From contig CANRAD010000014.1 in assembly GCA_947628505.1 (NCBI GenBank), positions 1 through 54,885 on the forward strand: DNA of 54,885 nucleotides, in the 5' to 3' direction. This stretch comes from an uncultured Clostridia bacterium (GTDB lineage Bacteria; Bacillota; Clostridia; Christensenellales; Borkfalkiaceae). The position numbers and the translations under genes were made by a program. The notes beneath the pieces are model-generated. The model was not told where the DNA came from and made no database searches. It worked only from the letters and a program-made list of their open reading frames with translations. Position 1 is the first letter of the stretch. Every line of letters begins with the position of its first letter. Positions 14,830 through 23,802 of this stretch are shown here, piece after piece.

Positions 14830-17800
14830 ATGAAAAAACGCACACTGTCAGTTATAATTTTTATTCAGGCGATTCTTCTCTCGTTTAGCGCGGGTATCTT
14901 TTCTATTGGAACAAATAATCCCATCGAGACATATGCAACCGCTTTAAGCCGGGAAGCCGACATTATAAGCGCGGAGCCGCCGAAAGATATCGGCGACCTT
15001 CAAAGCGCGGACGATGAACAACTGAACTATTGGGCAGACAATCTTGAAAGTTTTGACGGTCGAAATTTTGATATTGTAACTCCGACAAGACAGCAAGGGC
15101 AAAGAAACATTTGTTGGGCTTATGCCCCGGTCGGCGCCGTCGAGTCAAACATTTTGCGCAAGGGTATAGACGAAAGCGCCACAAAATACAATCTCGATTT
15201 TGATGAAAGAGTGCTTGCTTATGCCCGTTTTAACAGAGACGGGTTGCACGATCCGCTGTATTTAACCGCAGATGACGCGGGCTCAGCCGGATTTTGGGAT
15301 TCGGGCGATAAAGGTTATAACGCCTACGACACGATGACGGAAGGCTATGCGCTGGTTGAACAAAACGATTCTCTCGATTTAGACGACCTTGACGCCATGA
15401 ATGGCGAACTTATGCAATCTAAGTACTATATCCAAAATTATTTTATGATTTCAAAAGATACAGACTCAATTAAGAGAGCTATTTTGAAATATGGCGCGGT
15501 GTCTTTTACCTATGCCTCACCGGGCTCCAATGCAAAATATTTCTCAGGTAGCACTGTACACAAAACGAACCATGAATCGCTTATTGTCGGTTGGGACGAC
15601 ACTATAAACAGGCAGGATTTTACACCAAGCAGACCAACGGGCAACGGCGCTTGGATTGTAAAAAACAGCTGGGGGAATTATGGCGCTGACCAATATAATG
15701 GGATATATTGCTTTTATATGTCCTACGAACAGTATATTACAGCTCCTTATGTCGTTGATGTTGCAATGCGTGAAAACTATCAGAACATTTATCATTACGA
15801 CGGACAAATTTCATCGAGCAGATCGAGCGCCGACGCCGAAAAACAGGCGGCAATTTATGAGGCAAAACTCTCGTCGCCAACGCAACAAGAGCAACTGACT
15901 GCCGTAACGATATACACAGACCTAAGTAATATCAATGTAAAAGCCGAAATCCGCAAAAATCTGAGCGTAAATCCGGGCGACGTAAACGACGAGGCGAATA
16001 ATCCGGAGCAAGGCCCTGTTGTCGAAAGCAAGACAGCGCACATTGACATCTCCGGCTTTCACACCATAGACTTTGACAAACCGATAAATTTGGAGCAAGG
16101 CGAGTACTTTTCGATTGTTATCAGCAGCAGTGAAGCAAATAATAAACCCGTGGCCGTATGCACGCCAGATAAAACTTCGGTAAACGATATGACTTATTAC
16201 TTCCTTGACGGCAAGTGGGAAAGTTATAAAAAAAGCGATAACTATGCCGACACTTCATACGGCAGTCATGTGGCAAAAATAAGAGCGATAACCAATGTCG
16301 TCGACAGAGGGGAAAATTTGGGGAAAAACTTGAAATATGCCAGAATCGAAATTGAAGACAGACTTGTTTTTTATGAAGGGAAAGATTTGATTCCGGATAT
16401 AGAAGTATATTTTGATGAACAACTTTTAAAACAAAACACGGACTATGAAGTAAAAGTCGAAAACAACATTTTGCCCGGCACAGCGACAGTAACGATTACG
16501 GGCGCGGGAGAGTTCACAGGCACAAGGACAACTCATTTTGAAGTTGCGAGGGCAAAATATCCGCCGGGCAGAATAAGCGGCACCGTAAAGGTTTATGACA
16601 ATATTGTAAAGGCGCATGATTTTAAAATTCCAAACGGATGGGAATGGATAGGCAATGACGAGCAATTAAAACCCGGGAAGTCGCAATTTCAATTTTCACT
16701 TAAATACGTGGGAGCGGACGCAAATTTATATCAAAATACGGTTTGCAGCTTTTATATCGAAAAAACAGAAGAGAATCCGCCTGCGCAGACAGACATTTCG
16801 GAAGTGAATGTGGAAATTTCCGGCGACTATGTTTACACAGGCAAGTCTGTCGAGCCGAGAGTGAGGGTAACCTATCAGGGCAAAGAACTTACTTATGATA
16901 CCGACTATCTGTTGACTTTTCAAAAAAACACAGATGCGGGAACTGCCACGGTAACCGCTATCGGGAACGGAAATTATAAAGGTCAGAAAAGTCAAGACTT
17001 CAAAATCAGAAAGGCAAGATGGCCTGAGGGAAAGCCCAAAAGCGCTATGCTTGTCGATGACAGTATAAAGAATTTAAACGAAATTTCGCTTGATGCGGGT
17101 TGGGCATGGCAAAAAAATCTCGATATATCAAGCGATAAAATTCAGGCGGTTGCCATTTACAACGGGCCGAACAAGGAAAATTATGCCAACACTAAGACGG
17201 CGGTTACAATCACCCGTGAAAGCGCAACGGGGCAAAAGAACATTTCTTTGATTTCGGAGTTGAGACTTGAGCAAATCGAGTATGTATATAACGGACGGGA
17301 TAATGAGCCGAATGTTATTGCAAAAGACGGAGAAAAAACGCTTGATTCAAACGCTGATTTCGAAGTGCAATATATAAACAACAGAGACGCGGGCCAAGCA
17401 AGCGTAATTGTCAAAGGCAAGAACGATTACAACGGAGCGATAACGCTTTATTTCACAATCAAACGTGCGGATATAGAAAATTTTAATGTTATTCTGGACG
17501 GGTGGATCTACGGAGAGAACCCTTCGACGCCTCGCGCGGAGAGTGAAGCGGATATTGCGGACGTAACTTTCCTCTATGCAAATGAAGAAAACGGCCAATA
17601 CACTTCGGACATGCCCGAAAACGCCGGAACGTATTGGATAAAGGCGATGGCGGCGCAGTCGAAAAACTACAATTCCGCCGAGGCAAAGGCGCCGTTCACA
17701 ATTGAAAAAGCCGACAATCCCGATCCTATGCCGAGCACGGAAATGACGGTTGAAAGAAAGATAAAAACTTTGCAAGCTGTCGACCTTATCGACGGTTGGA

Positions 17801-18495
17801 AATGGGCGGAACCCGACGCAAAAATCGACAAAGAAACAATAAAAGCATACGCAATTTATAAGGACACGCAAAATTATAAAAACTATCAGGTTGAAATTAT
17901 GATAACAAAACAACCGCGTAAAGAGGCTTCTTTGTTGAGCGTAAACATTGAAGTCGGACCTTTTGTATATGACGGCACGGAAAAAACTCCCCAAATTATT
18001 GCAAAGGACGGGGAAGTCAGTCTCGCCTTGGGTGCGGACTTTGACGTCCGATACGAGGACAACAAATTTGCAGGTCGGGGCAAAGCTATCGTAACTTTCA
18101 TAAATGATTATATCGGAACGCGGGAATTGGATTTCACAATTTCAAAGGCGGAAAAGCCGAACGTGAATACAACCATACGTTACAATAAAAAGGCCGCCAA
18201 ACTGTCCGATATTTCTCTTCCCGACGGATTTGTTTGGGAAGATGAAAATACGGAAATTACGGGCAGCAGGATAACCGCAAAAGCCATCTATACGGGCGAA
18301 GACGCAGGCAGTTACAAAACAATCGAACTTACATTTGAAATTATCATCGAAGAACAGCCGGATTCACCGGGCAATCCGGCACAGGCAAGTCTGATTTGGT
18401 TGGCAATAGCTGTGCCGATTGCGGTTTTGACGGTTGCGTGTACGGTATTTGCAATAGCCGCGCACAGGCGCAAAAATCAGCGGAAAAACAAATAA
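14830..18495 (+). CDS. Secreted, membrane-anchored C1 (papain-like) peptidase, paralogue of 1312-4752
   Basis: 1221 residues with the same order as the first copy: signal peptide, papain-like domain (Gln89, Cys95 in ICWAYAP, His248 in NHESLIVGWDD, Asn279 in VKNSWG), lectin-like domain, Ig-like repeats (one more than in the first copy) and a C-terminal helix with basic tail. Long stretches align residue by residue (for example VNDMTY, YKKSDNYADTS, KYPPGRISGTVKVYD). Codon choice is AT-richer than in the first copy, with many AAA, ATT and GAA codons, so the two have had different histories or one came by transfer. Membrane-anchored surface protease. Confidence 0.9.
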   Translation: MKKRTLSVIIFIQAILLSFSAGIFSIGTNNPIETYATALSREADIISAEPPKDIGDLQSADDEQLNYWADNLESFDGRNFDIVTPTRQQGQRNICWAYAPVGAVESNILRKGIDESATKYNLDFDERVLAYARFNRDGLHDPLYLTADDAGSAGFWDSGDKGYNAYDTMTEGYALVEQNDSLDLDDLDAMNGELMQSKYYIQNYFMISKDTDSIKRAILKYGAVSFTYASPGSNAKYFSGSTVHKTNHESLIVGWDDTINRQDFTPSRPTGNGAWIVKNSWGNYGADQYNGIYCFYMSYEQYITAPYVVDVAMRENYQNIYHYDGQISSSRSSADAEKQAAIYEAKLSSPTQQEQLTAVTIYTDLSNINVKAEIRKNLSVNPGDVNDEANNPEQGPVVESKTAHIDISGFHTIDFDKPINLEQGEYFSIVISSSEANNKPVAVCTPDKTSVNDMTYYFLDGKWESYKKSDNYADTSYGSHVAKIRAITNVVDRGENLGKNLKYARIEIEDRLVFYEGKDLIPDIEVYFDEQLLKQNTDYEVKVENNILPGTATVTITGAGEFTGTRTTHFEVARAKYPPGRISGTVKVYDNIVKAHDFKIPNGWEWIGNDEQLKPGKSQFQFSLKYVGADANLYQNTVCSFYIEKTEENPPAQTDISEVNVEISGDYVYTGKSVEPRVRVTYQGKELTYDTDYLLTFQKNTDAGTATVTAIGNGNYKGQKSQDFKIRKARWPEGKPKSAMLVDDSIKNLNEISLDAGWAWQKNLDISSDKIQAVAIYNGPNKENYANTKTAVTITRESATGQKNISLISELRLEQIEYVYNGRDNEPNVIAKDGEKTLDSNADFEVQYINNRDAGQASVIVKGKNDYNGAITLYFTIKRADIENFNVILDGWIYGENPSTPRAESEADIADVTFLYANEENGQYTSDMPENAGTYWIKAMAAQSKNYNSAEAKAPFTIEKADNPDPMPSTEMTVERKIKTLQAVDLIDGWKWAEPDAKIDKETIKAYAIYKDTQNYKNYQVEIMITKQPRKEASLLSVNIEVGPFVYDGTEKTPQIIAKDGEVSLALGADFDVRYEDNKFAGRGKAIVTFINDYIGTRELDFTISKAEKPNVNTTIRYNKKAAKLSDISLPDGFVWEDENTEITGSRITAKAIYTGEDAGSYKTIELTFEIIIEEQPDSPGNPAQASLIWLAIAVPIAVLTVACTVFAIAAHRRKNQRKNK

Positions 18496-18727
18496 AAAAT
18501 CCAATGTCCTTATGACTTTTAAAATTACCGTGCCGATTTTCCGACGCGCTATAACACGAGCGCGCAGTTATGGGTTTTGCGCTCTCGGAATCTGACGTTT
18601 CCCGACGGCGGATTGAGGAAAATGTAGTTGCGGAAGACAGAGTATTTTCCGTTTTTATGTTATAATCGCGAACGGCGGCGGAAGTTTCAAAGCGCGATGG
18701 ATATTTGCCGCCGCGGAAAAAATAAAA

Positions 18728-19684
18728 ATGTTGCGGATATCCGCGACAAAGGCGGCGACTGCTACGGCAAAATTGTTTATTTTAGGCAACGGCTTCGACA
18801 TGGCGCATAAACTCGAAACGACATACGGCGATTTCAGAAAATTTCTGAAAAAAAGAAGTCTCGGGGAAATAAATTATTGGCCGTCGGTGGGAATGGATCG
18901 GGACGGCGGGCAATGCGTCGATCAGACATATCTGGCGGGCTTTTTGGTGGGCATCGTCGACGGCGTCGCGGGCGAAGATTGGAGGGATTTCGAAGAGTCG
19001 CTCGGAAGACTGAATTATACGGAGTACATAGAGGATTACGATTTGTTTGAGTACGACGACAACCCGTTCAGAGCGATATACGCCCGCGAGGATATTTCCG
19101 CGGACCTCAAAGTGTGTGTGCCGCTTTTGAAAGATTGTTTCGCGCAATGGATAGACTCCATAGACGTATCCGCGGCGGAAAAAACCGATTTCTGCGAGTA
19201 TATAGGCGAAGGCGACGTTTTCCTCACTTTCAACTACACCGATACTCTCGAAAGAATATACGGAGTGCCGGCCGATAAAGTCTGTCATATTCACGGCTGT
19301 TCGGGCTCGGGCATTGTGGTGGGGCACGGAGAGACGGAAAATCCATATTCGGAGGATAGTTTCGCCTATCTCGGCGCGCAGGACAAGTTCGCCGAACTCT
19401 TCGAAGAGTTGAAAAAGGACACTCGGGGCTGTTATATCGCCAATAAAAAGTTTTTCGACGGTTTGAAATCGAAAGACATTACCGACGTATTCTCCATAGG
19501 TTTTTCGTTTTCGCATATCGACAATTTCTACATCGCGAAGATATGCGAAGTTTTAAGCAAGCGGACCGTATGGCATCTTACAGTATTCGACGAGAAGAGG
19601 GGCAGGAACGAGGAGATAAAGGCAATCATAAAAGAATGCGGGTTCCGCGGGCGCTTCGGCTCGCTTATACCGGAATTGAAATAA
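18728..19684 (+). CDS. AbiH-family abortive-infection protein
   Basis: 318 residues. The N-terminal KLFILGNGFDMAHKLETTYGDF is the hallmark of the AbiH family (quoted as one motif from residue 15); FLTFNYTDTLERIYG, CHIHG and VVGHGE in the middle and FSIGFSFSHID near the C-terminus are its other conserved blocks. AbiH proteins give lactococci and other bacteria abortive phage resistance; the biochemical activity is not established. The start is uncertain: ATG 18728 has a poor SD (GGAAAAAA), and the conserved domain begins about 15 residues later. The gene stands alone between a surface peptidase and a convergent dehydrogenase. Confidence 0.85.
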   Translation: MLRISATKAATATAKLFILGNGFDMAHKLETTYGDFRKFLKKRSLGEINYWPSVGMDRDGGQCVDQTYLAGFLVGIVDGVAGEDWRDFEESLGRLNYTEYIEDYDLFEYDDNPFRAIYAREDISADLKVCVPLLKDCFAQWIDSIDVSAAEKTDFCEYIGEGDVFLTFNYTDTLERIYGVPADKVCHIHGCSGSGIVVGHGETENPYSEDSFAYLGAQDKFAELFEELKKDTRGCYIANKKFFDGLKSKDITDVFSIGFSFSHIDNFYIAKICEVLSKRTVWHLTVFDEKRGRNEEIKAIIKECGFRGRFGSLIPELK

Positions 19685-19697
19685 TCCGAATGAAAAT

Positions 19698-19739
19698 CGC
19701 GAACGGCGGCGGGATAGGAAAATCCCGCCGCCGTTCGCG
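19698..19739. terminator. Bidirectional terminator
   Basis: Perfect 18-bp arms (19698-19715 and 19722-19739) with a 6-nt loop between the convergent abiH-like gene and the oxidoreductase. The T-run is weak, but the stem is very stable. Confidence 0.75.
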
Positions 19740-19774
19740 TATCGTCTTTGAAAAAATTTCCGCCGCGTTTGAAA

Positions 19775-20899
19775 CTAACGCTTTTTATTTGCCTCGTCGG
19801 CTTCTTTTTGCTTTAAAATCGCAATATATTCGCGCATATTTATCGGCAACGTTACCTTTTCGCCCCGCCATGCGGAAAGATAGGCGGCGTTTATCATTTC
19901 GAGCGCGTCTTCGCTCTCCTCGCCGGGGGCGATAACGCGTTCTCCCCGCGTTACGGCCTCGGCAAAGTTTTCCAGCATAATCCCGTAGGCGTTTGCGGGT
20001 TCTTCGAACTCTATGCGTTCAACTGCGGTTCCGAGCTCTTGCGAGGAGGTAACTTTCGCCCTTTCGGCGTATTCCTTTATATCGCTTTCGAAGCGCGTTA
20101 CCGTGAGGATGTTGCCGTCGAGAAGAATTTTCCCGCGCGTTCCGCATATTTCGAGCCGCTCCGTCGGACAGCCTTCGCCCGTGGATATTATGAACGTGCC
20201 GGTAACTTTGCCGGGATAGTCCATTATTAGAGTATCTTCGTCGTCCACGTCGAAATCGTTGTATTTCCCGTACGGAATATCGGCGTATATCGCTTCGGGT
20301 TTTCCGAACAGCCACCGCCACATATCTATAAGGTGATAACCTTGATTTATAAGCGCGCCGCCGCCTTCGCCCGTCCAACTGCTTCGCCACGGCGAAGATT
20401 TGTGATAACTCACCGTTCTGAAAAAGCCGCTGTTTTCAAGGTTTATGCGCCGTATTCCGCCTATCGCGCCCTCGCTCAGAAGTTGTTTTATTTTTTTATA
20501 TTGCGGGTATGTGCGTTGATGGCACATCATGGCAAAAATCTTGTCCGATTTTGCGGCAACGTCGTTTATTCTGCGCGCGTCCGCCGCCGTTGCGCCTGCG
20601 GGCTTGTCGCACATGACGTGCTTGCCGGCTTTGAGCGCGCGTATCGCCATATCCGGATGCAACTTGTGCGGCGTAACTATTATTACGGCGTCGAAGATGC
20701 CCGGATTGCCGTAAAGTTCGTCTTCGTCGCGGCATATCACTACGTCTTTTCCGAGATTTGCCGCCGCCCATTCGGCGCTTGCATCGCTTCTCGCGCACAC
20801 CGCAGAAAGGCGCAAACCCTTGATTTTTCCGCCGCTCAGCATGACGGCATATTTTTTGCCCATGGCGCCAATCCCTATGACTGCGCAATTCAGCTCCAT
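19775..20899 (-). CDS. Gfo/Idh/MocA-family oxidoreductase
   Basis: 374 residues. N-terminal Rossmann fold for NAD(P): VIGIGAMGKKYA, then VTPHKLHPDMAIRALKAGKHVMCDKPAG, in which the DKP lysine is the family's conserved active-site residue. The C-terminal half is the alpha/beta substrate domain, with GGALINQGYHLIDMWRWLFG carrying the catalytic His pattern (Q-G-Y-H-x-x-D). Such enzymes oxidise or reduce sugars, inositols or related alcohols; the substrate cannot be told. SD AAAGGAG precedes ATG 20899. It follows the surface-protein gene at 20914 by 14 bases, so they may be cotranscribed. Confidence 0.9.
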   Translation of the reverse strand: MELNCAVIGIGAMGKKYAVMLSGGKIKGLRLSAVCARSDASAEWAAANLGKDVVICRDEDELYGNPGIFDAVIIVTPHKLHPDMAIRALKAGKHVMCDKPAGATAADARRINDVAAKSDKIFAMMCHQRTYPQYKKIKQLLSEGAIGGIRRINLENSGFFRTVSYHKSSPWRSSWTGEGGGALINQGYHLIDMWRWLFGKPEAIYADIPYGKYNDFDVDDEDTLIMDYPGKVTGTFIISTGEGCPTERLEICGTRGKILLDGNILTVTRFESDIKEYAERAKVTSSQELGTAVERIEFEEPANAYGIMLENFAEAVTRGERVIAPGEESEDALEMINAAYLSAWRGEKVTLPINMREYIAILKQKEADEANKKR

Positions 20900-20913
20900 A
20901 ATATCTTTCTCCT

Positions 20914-22434
20914 TTACGTCTCTGCGTATATTTTACGGCAATTTATGCGGGAAATCAAAGGCATGAGCGCAAATTTTCGAAAAAACGCGCAAGTTGTTGA
21001 GGGATTGCCTTGACTGAAACATATTTTGGCCCCGACCAGAATATAAGCCGCTTTTTCGGGAGAGGAGAAGTCGGCGGAGTACGATTTGCCGTCCGAGCCG
21101 AACCATTCGTCCGTCTTTGCAAAATACGCGCTTTCCAGCCCGCAGCCGAAAAACGCGCGTTTGCCGATATATTTCACGTTTTCGCCGAATGAAACCCGTT
21201 TAAGCGCGGAACAACCCCAGAATGCCTGATTGTCGATATTTTCGAGAGACTGCGGCAACGTCAGTTCATCGAAAAGACAGCAAGAAAACGCATATTTGCC
21301 TATATATTTTTCTTTTCCGCCGAACACCGCGCTTTTAAGCGGACAACCGTAAAACGCGTAGTCGTTTATTTTTACTACGTTCGCGCCGAATTTTATCGAG
21401 GTTATGTCCGTCTGCGTAAAGGCGGCCTCGGCTATTTCCGTAACGGGCAAGCCGTCGTGTTCGGCAGGCACGATTATTTCCGTAGAATCGTCGGCTCTGC
21501 CGGTTACCGCCCAACCGCCGTCGACGGGCGCGTAAGTCAAAGGCGAAGATTGCCCGTCCGAACCGCTTTCGCAATATCCGGGATCGATCTCGTATACCGC
21601 CGTAACCACGGCATATTCGCTTTCAAATGGCGTAAAGTCGCTCCATCTTCCTATATAACCCTCTTTTTCGGGAACGGGCGGCAATTCTCCCAACGGCGCT
21701 TCGACGGAATATTCAACGATTCCAGCGGTAACGCCGTCCGCAACAAATTCCGCCGTGTAAATTATGAGAGTGTATTCGGCGCAAATTATCATATCCTCGC
21801 ACGTTAAGGAATAATTCTCCCATTTTCCCGCGTAACCTTTTTTCGGCGGCACCGAAGGCTCGGGAATGAAATCGTCGGACACCGTGAAACTGCGTCTGTC
21901 TACCGTTTTCCCGTCGGCGACGAAGGTGGCCGTGTAAACTATTTCGCTGTACTCCGCGCAGACGTACAGAATGTGTTCATCTTCGTCGAAATAAAAGGAT
22001 TTCCATTCGGCTGAATAGCCGTTTTTGCGCGGTATTTCGGGAAGAGCCGTCATTTGCGGAATGTCTTTTCCGCTCATTGAGGCAATAAGATTCCCGTCGG
22101 CGTAAAAATATATGTAATAATCGTAATCTTCGGGCACGTATCGGGCTTCGAGCGTCTTGTCCGAGTAAACGGGCCGCGAAAAATCGTAAAAGTTTTCTTC
22201 GTGCGTCCAGCCGGCGAAAGAGTATCCTTCCGGAATACGCGGCGCAACGAACAGCGCGCGTTCGCCCGCCTTGATTTTCTGAACGTCCAGCTCGCCGTCG
22301 GCGTCCGTGAAAATAACGCTGTAAAAAATCTCCGCGTCCGTTTGCGCCGAAACGCTTTTAACGCACGCCATGGAAATACATAGGCCCGAAACGGCGACGC
22401 ACGTTATAAAAATCGACAAAACAATCCTGCGCAT
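20914..22434 (-). CDS. Secreted protein with InlB-like repeats and leucine-rich repeats
   Basis: 506 residues from ATG 22434 (GAGG about eight bases upstream; a TTG two codons earlier is less likely). Signal peptide, then four or five divergent InlB-like beta modules, each ending in a pattern such as GYSAEW, GYAGKW or GYIGRWSDF (about 40-290). A BspA-like leucine-rich array follows: AAFTQTDITSIKFGANVVKI, AFYGCPLKSAVFGG, AFWGCSALKRVSFG, AFFGCGLESAYF. The last about 40 residues (from CFSQGNPSTT) are not repeat-like and contain Cys, Arg and Phe in unusual numbers; the true end may be altered by a frameshift. Related to the lipoprotein at 10144. Confidence 0.82.
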   Translation of the reverse strand: MRRIVLSIFITCVAVSGLCISMACVKSVSAQTDAEIFYSVIFTDADGELDVQKIKAGERALFVAPRIPEGYSFAGWTHEENFYDFSRPVYSDKTLEARYVPEDYDYYIYFYADGNLIASMSGKDIPQMTALPEIPRKNGYSAEWKSFYFDEDEHILYVCAEYSEIVYTATFVADGKTVDRRSFTVSDDFIPEPSVPPKKGYAGKWENYSLTCEDMIICAEYTLIIYTAEFVADGVTAGIVEYSVEAPLGELPPVPEKEGYIGRWSDFTPFESEYAVVTAVYEIDPGYCESGSDGQSSPLTYAPVDGGWAVTGRADDSTEIIVPAEHDGLPVTEIAEAAFTQTDITSIKFGANVVKINDYAFYGCPLKSAVFGGKEKYIGKYAFSCCLFDELTLPQSLENIDNQAFWGCSALKRVSFGENVKYIGKRAFFGCGLESAYFAKTDEWFGSDGKSYSADFSSPEKAAYILVGAKICFSQGNPSTTCAFFRKFALMPLISRINCRKIYAET

Positions 22435-22531
22435 TATCAAAGCCTCGCAAAAAATTTATCGCTCCGGACCGCTTCGGAGCACTTTCAGTCATATTCTTCA
22501 ATGGCTACACAAGATAGAGATGTTTTTAATA

Positions 22532-22561
22532 ATTATACTACAATATGTTGTATTTATACAA
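22532..22561 (-). promoter_or_regulatory. Promoter of the InlB/LRR protein gene
   Basis: On the minus strand TTGTAT (22561-22556), 18 bases, TATAAT (22537-22532). The leader is about 90 bases and contains a GC-rich hairpin at 22461-22480. The rest of the 462-base gap to 22897 is AT-rich and holds a second hairpin at 22814. Confidence 0.6.
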
Positions 22562-22813
22562 GAGTTTGTCGAAAATTGTCGAAAAATGTTAAATTATGTT
22601 TTGACATTCGGGCACAAATCGGACGAGGCGGCCCAAATTATAAAATTATTCATTTATCGGCGAAAAACGAAAGAGACGTATATCGATTTTTTATGCAACG
22701 CGCGTGCGCGCGATAACGGAACGTCTGATAAAAATCAACATTTTTTTGTTAAAAAACGCGCAGTATAAAGCGCGCCCGGATACGGAAAGACAAAAAAAAT
22801 CAAAAAATTTTTT

Positions 22814-22842
22814 AAAAGGTGCGCGGGGTTGGCACCTTTTTT
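22814..22842 (+). terminator. Terminator-like hairpin just upstream of the DUF2589 cassette
   Basis: Arms AAAAGGTGC (22814-22822) and GCACCTTTT (22832-22840), 9-nt loop, then TT. It points along the plus strand and lies 55 bases before ATG 22897, where no plus-strand gene precedes it for more than 3 kb. It could end a short leader RNA and act as an attenuator. Confidence 0.6.
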
Positions 22843-22896
22843 ATGTAAATTTTTTCTTGATACCGGTAGACAAAATTCATTTTAAAGGAGTCAATT

Positions 22897-23799
22897 ATGT
22901 ATAATCCCGCAGAAGAACTTTCAAGTATATCTTTCGACAAAATAATAGGCGGCGCGCTCAACGCCGTCGTAAGCGCGCAGAACACTTCTTCGCTTACGTC
23001 GGTAAATTTCATAAAGAGCGTTGGCTTTGAAAACGACGAAAACGGCAACGCGATAAAGCCCGTATACGTGGATTTCAAATATCCCAAGGAAGTTCAACCC
23101 TATCAGGCCGCCGTTCCCGCAAGCGCGTATCTCAGCGTCGTTAAACGCGGAAGCGGCTATTCTGCCGACAGGGTTGATTCGGTTGAAGTCGATTTTAACG
23201 GCACGAAATGCAATGTAAGGCTGAGTGTCGACAGCGAAGGCGCGGTGCGCGGAGCGGAATTGCTCAATGAAGCGTCCGTATCCAAACTCATAGAGAAATC
23301 GGACTTCCAAGAAGTGTCGGCAACTATAAGTCATACCGAGGAGGAGAAAGGGGCGGACGAAAACGCTCAGGAAGCGGAAATCAAACTTTGCAAGCGCGAA
23401 GAGCAAAAGGAAAAGCCCGCAGTATATCAGGATATGGTATTGCAAGTGCCTATTCTCACTATCGTGCCGATACCTTTCATACGCGTTTCGTCCACGGATA
23501 TAGAGTTGAACGTAAAGATCAATTCCATATACACGAGCGACAAAGAATCGTCGACGAACTCATCGGCCGGCACTTCCGGTTCGGCGAAGTTCGGAGGTCT
23601 TTTCGCAAGTGGGAGCATATCCATGAACGCGTCCATATCCCATCAGAAGAAGAACTCGGAAAAAGAGGAAGTCAAAAAGGAGTATTCGCTCAACATCAAG
23701 ATTCATGCGGTGCAGGACGATGTGCCCGTGGGCATGAGCAGAGTGCTCGATATTCTCGAAGAATCGATAGTTCCGAAGAAATCAAACGAGGCGGCGTAA
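22897..23799 (+). CDS. DUF2589 domain protein, first gene of a six-gene cassette
   Basis: 300 residues, SD AAAGGAG. The opening SSISFDKIIGGALNAVVSAQ with VNFIKSVGF after it, and the later LQVPILTIVPIPFIRVSSTD followed by IELNVKINS, are the two conserved blocks of DUF2589 (PF11655), a bacterial family of unknown function. Between them lies a charged linker (about 150-175, Glu/Lys-rich) and before that a segment in the form of a small beta domain (about 55-130). A Ser/Gly/Thr-rich stretch follows (about 215-245). No signal peptide or membrane helix, so it is cytoplasmic. The next gene starts three bases after the stop. A structural or scaffold role is a guess. Confidence 0.8.
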   Translation: MYNPAEELSSISFDKIIGGALNAVVSAQNTSSLTSVNFIKSVGFENDENGNAIKPVYVDFKYPKEVQPYQAAVPASAYLSVVKRGSGYSADRVDSVEVDFNGTKCNVRLSVDSEGAVRGAELLNEASVSKLIEKSDFQEVSATISHTEEEKGADENAQEAEIKLCKREEQKEKPAVYQDMVLQVPILTIVPIPFIRVSSTDIELNVKINSIYTSDKESSTNSSAGTSGSAKFGGLFASGSISMNASISHQKKNSEKEEVKKEYSLNIKIHAVQDDVPVGMSRVLDILEESIVPKKSNEAA

Positions 23800-23802
23800 A
23801 TT

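Noticed and set aside
22370-22768. Open frame of 132 codons in the 22.4-22.9 kb gap
   Set aside because: No SD, no family, and it overlaps the promoter of the minus-strand surface gene; treated as intergenic.
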